10,071 bases of DNA from an uncultured Eubacteriales bacterium (GTDB lineage: Bacteria > Bacillota > Clostridia > Monoglobales > Monoglobaceae): contig URAN01000080.1 in NCBI GenBank assembly GCA_900545865.1, forward strand, positions 1 through 10,071. Direction: 5' to 3'. A model generated the notes under the pieces. The model was given only the letters and a program-made list of their open reading frames with translations. It was not told where the DNA came from and did no database searches. Positions 1 to 5,331 of the stretch are shown piece by piece. Numbering within the stretch: position 1 is the stretch's first letter; every line of letters starts with the position of its first letter. Position numbers and translations under genes: made by a program.

Positions 1-151
1 TATATCATCATTTTGGAGCTAAATTTGAGGTTTACACAAAATGAGGGATTGCCCCCGAAAAGGTGTTGCGGCGCTCTGTTTGGTCGTCTCAACAATTTAT
101 TACAGAGCCAAAATTCCATTATTTTTTGATCCCAACTGTTGACAAAGAGCC
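1..151. mobile_element. possible insertion-sequence end(s), no transposase visible
   Basis: No gene is visible in the first ~185 bases. On the minus strand, 131-151 reads GGCTCTTTGTCAACAGTTGG, which resembles the terminal repeats of ISL3-like elements that begin GGCTCTTT. A similar AATTTTGGCTCT lies about 45 bp further along. Around 31-57, TTTACACAAAATGAGGGAT resembles ends of IS256-type elements in clostridia. Both are matches from memory, not alignments. Their position directly beyond the broken nuclease gene at 187-315 fits an insertion scar. The transposase, if any, would lie outside the window or is gone. Confidence 0.25.
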
Positions 152-186
152 GAAATTTTCAAATTCCAATCCTTTTTGTGCTGAAA

Positions 187-315
187 TCATTCGGCTGCAC
201 TGTATTTCAATATCCACGCAAAAGTTTTCTTATTGGCTAATAATTTCTTAACGTGTTCGTAATATCTCACTTCGAGGTCGCTTTTAATCAAATTGTCTTT
301 TAATTCATTATCCAT
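187..315 (-). pseudogene. truncated N-terminus of an Rpn-type PD-(D/E)XK nuclease/transposase
   Basis: A 42-codon frame opens at ATG 315 behind a good ribosome site (AAGGAG, 6-base gap) and its own promoter, then stops at TGA 187. The residues, including SDLEVRYYEHVKKLLANK and AWILKYSAAE, resemble the first ~40 residues of the Rpn family (recombination-promoting nuclease/putative transposase, PD-(D/E)XK fold) common in Firmicutes, which start with a Tyr-x-x-x-Val-Lys-x-Leu-Leu-Ala-Asn-Lys helix followed by Trp-Ile-Leu-Lys. Full members are roughly 250-350 residues, so the catalytic core is missing. The sequence beyond the stop looks like an IS end, so disruption by insertion is the likely cause. 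The family call is from recognition only; a genuine small ORF is less likely. Confidence 0.45.
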
Positions 316-339
316 CGGAATCTCCTTGCTTATACTTAT

Positions 340-368
340 ATTTTATCATATTGGTGCGGGAATTGCAA
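340..368 (-). promoter_or_regulatory. sigma-A-type promoter of the truncated nuclease gene
   Basis: On the minus strand TTGCAA (363-368), a 17-base spacer and TAAAAT (340-345) form a housekeeping-type promoter. A TG dinucleotide one base before the -10 makes it an extended -10. It sits about 25 bases upstream of the ATG at 315, giving a short leader. An intact promoter in front of a 42-codon relic suggests the gene was broken fairly recently. Confidence 0.5.
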
Positions 369-405
369 AAAAATTTTTTTATGTGACACATCTTTTTTTA
401 TCATA

Positions 406-1203
406 CTATTTTGACGATTTATACTTTTTTTGATATTCCTTTGGGGACATTCCCATATACTCTTTGAACCGGCGGCTAAAATAATAGCTTTCACCAAATC
501 CGCATTTTTCAGCTATTTCGGACATAGAGAGCTTATTTCCGGACAGCAGTTCACAGGATTTATTAATCTTGAGCGAAATAATATATTTTTTGGGAGTTAT
601 TCCCATAAAATCTACAAAAAGTTGTCTGAAGTACGAATAGCTTATTCCACACAGAGATGTTATATCATTCGTTGATATATCTTTTGTACAACAGTTCTCA
701 TTTATATAATCTATTGCAGGTTTTATAAGTGTATATTTTTTCGGCGGAGCATATGTATCTCTTTGTAATTCGGATAGGATTTTATAGAGTATGGAAATGC
801 ATTCAAAATAAAATCCCGGTTCTTTTTTTATCCAAACAGAAAACGCTTTTTTGAATAATTGCGGAAGTTTTTTGTTTTTTGATGCATCAAGAACAAAAGC
901 TTCGTTTGATATGGGCTTGAGCGTGCAAAAAGATATTAATATACAGTTTCCGCGTTCGATTCGGTCTACTATATAGCGTTTTGTATTACCCTCGGGTAAA
1001 AACCTTATTGTGTTTTCTTTTGTTTCAAAAACATTATCATCAAAAAATACGGTTGCGTGACCCGAAAAGTGAAAAATTATCTCGTTTCCACACAGCATGG
1101 TTCCAAAATCTGTTTTCTTTTCGGGATATTCATTTTTGTCGACGAAGATAATACGGTTTAATTTTGTGACATAAATTTCTTTGTCTAAAAAGTTTTTATA
1201 CAT
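406..1203 (-). CDS. AraC-family transcriptional regulator 1
   Basis: This 265-residue protein has the standard two-part AraC layout. Residues 1 to ~130 are a beta-rich cupin-like sensor region that probably binds a small effector. Residues ~160-262 hold two helix-turn-helix motifs: the first around DITSLCGISYSYFRQLF, the second SEIAEKCGFGESYYFSRRFK, followed by the family's MSPKEY ending. The ATG at 1203 follows an AAGGCGGTG ribosome site and an extended -10 promoter (1226-1254). The gene is divergent from GRE 1, with 156 bp between start codons, and a composite operator-like site (1281-1310) lies in that gap. This placement is typical of a local activator of the neighbouring catabolic gene. 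The second helix-turn-helix shares a YYFSxxFK core with regulator 2, which would fit a common DNA half-site. The effector is unknown. Confidence 0.92.
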   Translation of the reverse strand: MYKNFLDKEIYVTKLNRIIFVDKNEYPEKKTDFGTMLCGNEIIFHFSGHATVFFDDNVFETKENTIRFLPEGNTKRYIVDRIERGNCILISFCTLKPISNEAFVLDASKNKKLPQLFKKAFSVWIKKEPGFYFECISILYKILSELQRDTYAPPKKYTLIKPAIDYINENCCTKDISTNDITSLCGISYSYFRQLFVDFMGITPKKYIISLKINKSCELLSGNKLSMSEIAEKCGFGESYYFSRRFKEYMGMSPKEYQKKYKSSK

Positions 1204-1225
1204 AATGCTTCACCGCCTTATAGGA

Positions 1226-1254
1226 ATTATAACATACACATTTTATTAAAACAA
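1226..1254 (-). promoter_or_regulatory. promoter of AraC regulator 1
   Basis: On the minus strand a consensus TATAAT (1226-1231) with the extended TGT just upstream is preceded, 17 bases away, by a weak -35 TTGTTT (1249-1254). A TTGACT further upstream is too far (22 bases) to be the partner. The leader before ATG 1203 would be short, about 16 bases. The site does not overlap the operator-like element at 1281-1310. Confidence 0.55.
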
Positions 1255-1280
1255 GTCAAAAATGAAAAATGAGTGTAAAA

Positions 1281-1310
1281 AAGTGCAAAAATGATAATTT
1301 ATGCATTTAC
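1281..1310 (+). promoter_or_regulatory. AraC operator candidate upstream of GRE 1
   Basis: The plus strand carries TGCAAAA at 1284-1290 and TGCATTTAC at 1302-1310, 18 bp start to start. The second element overlaps the -35 of the GRE 1 promoter. The same two elements, TRCAAAA and TGCATTKAC, recur at exactly the same spacing and position upstream of GRE 2 (5245-5274) and of the activase operon (9745-9774, minus). Two same-orientation half-sites ending on the -35 box are the usual geometry for AraC-family activators. Binding by regulator 1 or 2 is inference. Confidence 0.6.
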
Positions 1311-1334
1311 TTTTTTGATTTTAAAATGTAGAAT
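1306..1334 (+). promoter_or_regulatory. promoter of GRE 1
   Basis: TTTACT (1306-1311), a 17-base spacer and TAGAAT (1329-1334) form a somewhat weak sigma-A-type promoter. Transcription would begin near 1341, leaving only about 19 bases before the preferred ATG at 1360. The imperfect -35 overlaps the candidate activator site, as expected for an activator-dependent promoter. Confidence 0.6.
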
Positions 1335-1359
1335 TATTTAAAACGAAAGGATGATGACT

Positions 1360-3483
1360 ATGAATAAAAGAATAGAAAAACTAACCGAACTGACACTTGA
1401 CGGCGAAATGTATGTGAGCCCGATAGATACGGAATTTGACAGAGAAGATTTGTTTTTACCGAAATCAAAAATGGAAGTAAAAAGACTTTGTGAATGCATA
1501 TTGAATCAAGAGCCGAAATTAACTCCATATTCAAAAATGACGGGATTTTTCAGATTTAATAACGGCGTTGTAGGCGATGCTTTTACTCGAATCGGGCATA
1601 TCGAAACCCAAAAGGTGGTTAATCAATTTTTATTGAAACCTATTAATAATTTGTCAACAATGGAATGGCAACACGCAACGGCTGATTATAAAAAAGTACT
1701 GACAAAAGGCATTAAAGGTATTATTGCGGATATTGATGCATCGTTGATTAAGCATAACGCAAAAGATGAAGTTGAATTTTTAAACGATTTGAAAATTGTT
1801 GCGAATGTAATCGTCAAATGGGCGCATAAATGTTCCAAAAGAGCTGATGAGTTTTCAAAAACCGTTGAAAATCCGGAATATAAGCGTAACCTAAGCCGAT
1901 TATCGAAGGCACTTTTGAATGTACCCGAAAATAAGCCGTCAAATTTTTATGAGGCGATTTTGACCATATATTTGTGCTTCAGTGCCGATCCGGACAGTTT
2001 AGGAACGCTTGACAGATATTTGACGCCATTTTATAAAAAAGACATAAATGATGGGGTATTAACCAAAGATGAAGCTAAAGAATATCTTCAAGAATTGTTT
2101 TTGATGGTACAAGCAACAACCCCGTCGTCGGATTATAGGTTTACGCGCGGCGCTGAATCACATTTTTGTATCGGCGGATATCTGCCAAACGGCGAGGATG
2201 GTTTTAACGAGGTGTCAAGACTGATAGTTGAGAGTCTTATGGAACTTCCGACTTATATTCCCCAAATTACACTGAGATGGACAAAGAAAACGCCGCACGA
2301 AGTGTTCAGATTTATGATGGATTGCGAGCGTAAAGATCCGAATAAAAGAATTGCTTTTACAAATGATGAAAAGCGTATAAAATGCTATACAGAAATATGT
2401 GGGTTCCCGTATGAACGTGCGGTATCGTACACAACGGTCGGGTGTAACGAGCCCGCGTTCCTCGGTGCAATTAGCGGCAGCAACTCAAAAGGAAATGTTC
2501 TGAGGTGTGTTGAAACACTGTTTCATAAAAAGTCCGATGCAATAGTAAACATAAAATCTTTTGATGAGTTTTATAAGGTATTTGAGAGAGAACTGTATTC
2601 GGATTTGGACATAGTTTATGATTATGATAATAAATATAATCTGTGCCGTTCAAGAGATGTGAATTACATTTCAAGCTTATTCTTTAATGATTGCATTGAG
2701 AATGCAAAGAGCCTGACTCAGGGTGGCGGTGATGTAGTAATTGCGTCCCCAATGCTGTTGGGAATAGTTAATGTAATTGATTCTCTTGCTGTTGTGAAAC
2801 AGTTTGTGTTTGATGAAGAAAAGATAACAATGACCGAGTTGGTTAACGCGGTCAAATCGAATTGGATAGGATATGAGGAGCTTAAAAACACAATTTCAAA
2901 GACTGCAAAATTCTTCGGCAACGATGATGAAACGTCAAATTCTGTTGCGCAAAGATTTTATAACAGCCTTTATGAATACCTTAAGGATAAGAAAAATTTG
3001 TTTGGGTATCAGTGGTTGGTTGGTGACTTGGTTGGCTATAACGAACATCATAAATGGTTCGGAAATAAGACAAAAGCAACGCCTGACGGAAGATATGACG
3101 GCGATAATCTGAAATTTGGACTTGAACAGGGCGAAGGCAGAGACAGAGAGGGGCTGACGGCTCTGCTCAATTCGATTGCAGCCGTTGATGAACATGCGAT
3201 TGCTTGCGGAAGTACAGTCACAAATATTTCGCTTGATGAGCAGCTTATAAAGAATGATGATAATTTTGAGAAGACAGTTAATATGTTTGAAACGTACTTT
3301 AAGAACGGTGGCGTACACTTTCAGCTTACATATGTATCAAAAGAGGATTTGCTTGCCGCGAAAGCAAATCCGAAAAATCATCAAAATCTTAGAGTAAGAG
3401 TGACGGGATTTTCGGAATATTTCGTGCGGCTTAAAGATAGTTTGCAAGATACAATTATTAACAGAACAACGAAGACGAGGTAA
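1360..3483 (+). CDS. glycyl-radical enzyme 1 (PFL-like family, substrate unknown)
   Basis: This is a 707-residue cytosolic glycyl-radical enzyme. The catalytic cysteine lies in TTVGCNEPAF (Cys362, Glu364), and the C-terminal radical loop is RVRVTGFSEYF (radical Gly683, 25 residues from the end). ATPDGR (573-578) marks the start of the glycyl-radical domain. The Cys-x-Glu pair is the pattern of GRE dehydratases, decarboxylases and lyases rather than the Cys-Cys of pyruvate formate-lyase, so formate-lyase activity is unlikely. It is shorter than most such enzymes (about 780-850 residues). ATGs at 1351 and 1354 abut the AAAGG ribosome site; ATG 1360 has a proper 9-base gap and is preferred. The gene is divergent from AraC regulator 1, has a candidate operator, and needs a radical-SAM activase. 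The one immediately downstream is truncated, so the intact copy at 8887-9690 is the likely partner. The reaction is not identifiable. Confidence 0.93.
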   Translation: MNKRIEKLTELTLDGEMYVSPIDTEFDREDLFLPKSKMEVKRLCECILNQEPKLTPYSKMTGFFRFNNGVVGDAFTRIGHIETQKVVNQFLLKPINNLSTMEWQHATADYKKVLTKGIKGIIADIDASLIKHNAKDEVEFLNDLKIVANVIVKWAHKCSKRADEFSKTVENPEYKRNLSRLSKALLNVPENKPSNFYEAILTIYLCFSADPDSLGTLDRYLTPFYKKDINDGVLTKDEAKEYLQELFLMVQATTPSSDYRFTRGAESHFCIGGYLPNGEDGFNEVSRLIVESLMELPTYIPQITLRWTKKTPHEVFRFMMDCERKDPNKRIAFTNDEKRIKCYTEICGFPYERAVSYTTVGCNEPAFLGAISGSNSKGNVLRCVETLFHKKSDAIVNIKSFDEFYKVFERELYSDLDIVYDYDNKYNLCRSRDVNYISSLFFNDCIENAKSLTQGGGDVVIASPMLLGIVNVIDSLAVVKQFVFDEEKITMTELVNAVKSNWIGYEELKNTISKTAKFFGNDDETSNSVAQRFYNSLYEYLKDKKNLFGYQWLVGDLVGYNEHHKWFGNKTKATPDGRYDGDNLKFGLEQGEGRDREGLTALLNSIAAVDEHAIACGSTVTNISLDEQLIKNDDNFEKTVNMFETYFKNGGVHFQLTYVSKEDLLAAKANPKNHQNLRVRVTGFSEYFVRLKDSLQDTIINRTTKTR

Positions 3484-3486
3484 TAA

Positions 3487-3561
3487 ATGTGCGATATGCT
3501 GATTGCACTTGAGGTTACAATGCAGATGCTGATTAGGTGCGATGAAATGAATCGAAAATAG
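3487..3561 (+). CDS. possible 24-residue small protein after GRE 1
   Basis: An ATG lies 3 bases after the GRE 1 stop, with GACGAGG (3474-3480) giving a 6-base ribosome-site spacing. The frame runs 24 codons (MCDMLIALEV ... RCDEMNRK) to TAG and ends just before a hairpin at 3567. The product would be a short amphipathic helix with a hydrophobic Met/Leu/Ile face and Cys-Asp near each end. ATGCTGATT occurs twice inside it. It could be a translationally coupled microprotein or simply trailer sequence; no family is recognised. The ribosome site and the placement before the hairpin are the only support. Confidence 0.3.
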   Translation: MCDMLIALEVTMQMLIRCDEMNRK

Positions 3562-3566
3562 AATTT

Positions 3567-3606
3567 TTTACCCCTAAGCACGGTATATAATTTGCTTAGG
3601 GGTAAA
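3567..3606. terminator. hairpin between converging GRE 1 and activase fragment
   Basis: A perfect 13-bp inverted repeat, TTTACCCCTAAGC (3567-3579) and GCTTAGGGGTAAA (3594-3606), surrounds a 14-base loop. It lies between two convergent genes, as a shared terminator would. Neither side has a clean U-tract directly after the stem (plus: AAAGAGATTTTATT; minus: AAAAAATTC), so termination may be inefficient or rely on the outer A/T pairs. Confidence 0.5.
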
Positions 3607-3612
3607 GAGATT

Positions 3613-4332
3613 TTATTTGCATATCAGACCGAATGAACTCAAAATTTTCTTTGCGGTATTGATATTCGCATCAGTCGGGATACGCTCGGGCAGAGTGTTT
3701 TTAATTCCGAGTGCGGTATATTTTGAAATGGCGTAATTGTGATAAGGCAAAACTCTTACGGCGCTGACGTGCTTTAATTTCGATAAAAACTCGCCGATTT
3801 TGCCTATCTGATTATCGTTATAATCGGGAATATACGGAATACGAATTTCGGTCTTTTTTGAAAGTTCATCTATGTATTTTAGGTTATCAAGAATCATTTT
3901 ATTGGACTGACCGGTACAGTGTATATGTGCATTATCATCAATTGCCTTTATATCATAGAGAAATGTGTCGGTATAGGAAATAACATCGTCAATTGCCTCT
4001 TTTCTTACAAAGCCGCAGGTATCGACAGCGGTGTCAACACCGTTTGACTTCATATTTTTTAAAATTTCCGCACAGGCTTTGGATTGCAATAAACATTCAC
4101 CGCCCGACAGAGTGATACCGCCGCCGCTTTCGTCATAAAATTTTTTGTCCTTTAATAAAATTTCGCATATTTCATCGGTCGACATCTCGGTGCCGAAAAT
4201 TTCGAGTGCGGTTTGAGGACAAACATCCACGCATTTCCCGCAGAGGGAACAGTTATCTCTGTCGATAATATGATGATTGCTTTTTAATGTATGACAAGAG
4301 CATACGGCGGCGCATTTTCCGCAGCCGATACT
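3613..4332 (-). pseudogene. GRE-activating enzyme 1, N-terminally truncated
   Basis: The open frame encodes about 239 residues of a radical-SAM glycyl-radical-enzyme activase: a two-cluster ferredoxin insert (IGCGKCAAVC, then CSLCGKCVDVCPQTAL), the SAM-binding GGxTLSGGEC segment, and conserved AVDTCGF, TFLYDIKAID and VLPYHN. It lacks the N-terminus that should carry DGPGxRTxVFxKGC and the CX3CX2C that holds the SAM-reactive 4Fe-4S cluster. The frame closes at TAA 4335-4333, directly before a Ser where the first ferredoxin Cys is expected. Only 64 bp separate that stop from the upstream regulator gene, too little for the missing ~50 residues. In another frame, 4354-4331 reads VTPVVFLK, perhaps a relic of RTTVFxK, which would imply loss of roughly 80 bp. 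The first in-frame start, GTG 4230, lies inside the ferredoxin insert. Radical generation from this copy should be impossible. Confidence 0.8.
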
Positions 4333-4350
4333 TTAAAAAGACAACCGGCG

Positions 4351-4391
4351 TTACCCCTTCGGAATATCGTCGAAGTCAGAGCTAAGGGATA
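4351..4391. repeat. hairpin between AraC regulator 2 and activase fragment
   Basis: TTACCCCTT (4351-4359) and AAGGGATAA (4383-4391) can pair. In the minus-strand RNA the stem is 9 bp with one G-U pair and a ~23-base loop. It lies between the regulator stop and the activase fragment and could attenuate or end the regulator transcript; a T5 run follows about 10 bases later on that strand. The arms resemble those of the 3567-3606 hairpin (TTACCCCT and GCTnAGGGnTAAA), so the activase fragment is bracketed by similar hairpins. Confidence 0.4.
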
Positions 4392-4396
4392 AAATT

Positions 4397-5158
4397 TTAA
4401 AATAATTGATTAATATGTTTTCGGTATTCCGCGGGGGTTTGTCCTGTTTCTTTTTTAAACAGCTTGCTGAAATAATATATATCCGAAAAGCCGCATATCT
4501 CGGCGGTTTGTGATATATTAATGTATTCGGTTTGCAATAATTTTTTTGCATAGTCAATCTTTAAATTAATTATATATCTGTTCGGAGTTATGTCAAAGCA
4601 GTTCTTGAATAAGTCATTAAAGCGCCGCCGTGACAGACCGCTGTTTTCAAATGCTTTTGTCAAACAATCCGACTCTGTGAAGTGTGCGTTTATATAGCTT
4701 TGTGCTGCAATCATACGTTTGTCTTTCGGAGAAAATGTCTTTTGATAAATCCGATTAAAATATTCGCAGAAATTATAAAAATCGGATAATAAGCTAAGTT
4801 CACTGTGCTTTGATAAAAACTTTTTTTCAAGCAGGTCAAGCATACGGATAACCTCGGTGGTATTGGTTATCTTTATAAAAAAAGTTTCGGTATCAATTGG
4901 CTCATAGGTGGTAAAGTGAACAGAAAAAGCCGTGCCGAGCTTTAACACGTCGACCGTATAGGCGTCTTTTTGATTGAAAAAATAAATACAGCTGCCGGGG
5001 AGGTTCATATCCCTGTCTTTAAAATGATGTATCGAGTTTCCGGAAAGTTGAATACCTATTATGTGGTTTGTGCGGTTGTTCACCGAAAAATGTTTTGATT
5101 TCGGAGTGTATTTTATGACACAGTCAATTTCCTTAACCTTCAAATTCTCAAACTTCAC
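4397..5158 (-). CDS. AraC-family transcriptional regulator 2
   Basis: This 253-residue regulator has an N-terminal cupin-like sensor half (to ~140) and a C-terminal AraC DNA-binding domain (~150-250). The two helix-turn-helix motifs centre on ENSGLSRRRFNDLF and TAEICGFSDIYYFSKLFK, and the domain ends TGQTPAEYRKH. An in-frame ATG exists at 5200, but the consensus TATAAT of its promoter (5189-5194) lies downstream of that codon, so the transcript cannot include it. GTG 5158 with GTGAGG about 8 bases upstream is the real start. The gene is divergent from GRE 2, mirroring the regulator 1/GRE 1 pair, and the truncated activase follows 64 bp downstream in the same direction, suggesting a former regulator-activase operon. 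It is likely to activate GRE 2 through the site at 5245-5274. The effector is unknown. Confidence 0.9.
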   Translation of the reverse strand: MKFENLKVKEIDCVIKYTPKSKHFSVNNRTNHIIGIQLSGNSIHHFKDRDMNLPGSCIYFFNQKDAYTVDVLKLGTAFSVHFTTYEPIDTETFFIKITNTTEVIRMLDLLEKKFLSKHSELSLLSDFYNFCEYFNRIYQKTFSPKDKRMIAAQSYINAHFTESDCLTKAFENSGLSRRRFNDLFKNCFDITPNRYIINLKIDYAKKLLQTEYINISQTAEICGFSDIYYFSKLFKKETGQTPAEYRKHINQLF

Positions 5159-5188
5159 GTTAATTACCTCACTTTTCGTATTGCTGAA

Positions 5189-5217
5189 ATTATAACACAA
5201 GAATATAAAAATGTAAA
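5189..5217 (-). promoter_or_regulatory. promoter of AraC regulator 2
   Basis: On the minus strand TTTACA (5212-5217), a 17-base spacer and TATAAT (5189-5194), with a TGT before the -10, form a strong sigma-A-type promoter. Transcription starting near 5182 gives a leader of about 24 bases to GTG 5158. This excludes the ATG at 5200 as a start. Its strength suggests constitutive expression of the regulator. Confidence 0.65.
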
Positions 5218-5244
5218 TAATATCTTTAAATTTTTATTTCCTTA

Positions 5245-5274
5245 TTTTACAAAATTTCTTTATTTTGCATTTAC
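5245..5274 (+). promoter_or_regulatory. AraC operator candidate upstream of GRE 2
   Basis: TACAAAA (5248-5254) and TGCATTTAC (5266-5274) lie 18 bp start to start, the second overlapping the -35. Spacing and position are identical to the GRE 1 site (1281-1310) and the activase-operon site. The intervening 11 bases differ, which argues for selection on the two elements rather than recent duplication of the whole region. Confidence 0.6.
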
Positions 5275-5298
5275 AACAACCGCGTTTGTGAATATAAT
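5270..5298 (+). promoter_or_regulatory. promoter of GRE 2
   Basis: TTTACA (5270-5275), a 17-base spacer and TATAAT (5293-5298) form a near-consensus promoter. The predicted transcript begins near 5305 and reaches the preferred ATG (5332) after about 27 bases. It looks stronger than the GRE 1 promoter, so the candidate operator could tune it up or, in the absence of effector, repress it. Confidence 0.65.
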
Positions 5299-5331
5299 AT
5301 ACTCAAAATCCAAAATGGGAGGATGCCAAAA

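Noticed and set aside
381..391. Palindrome ATGTGACACAT as a CRP/FNR-type binding site or terminator
   Set aside because: CRP/FNR sites have half-sites spaced by several bases, here there is a single central base; the stem leaves no viable loop for a terminator.
4351..4557. Minus-strand frame overlapping the end of AraC regulator 2, ending in DFDDIPKG
   Set aside because: It runs out of frame through the conserved AraC DNA-binding domain. Only its tail between the genes could be a worn remnant of the activase N-terminus, and that match is too weak to annotate.
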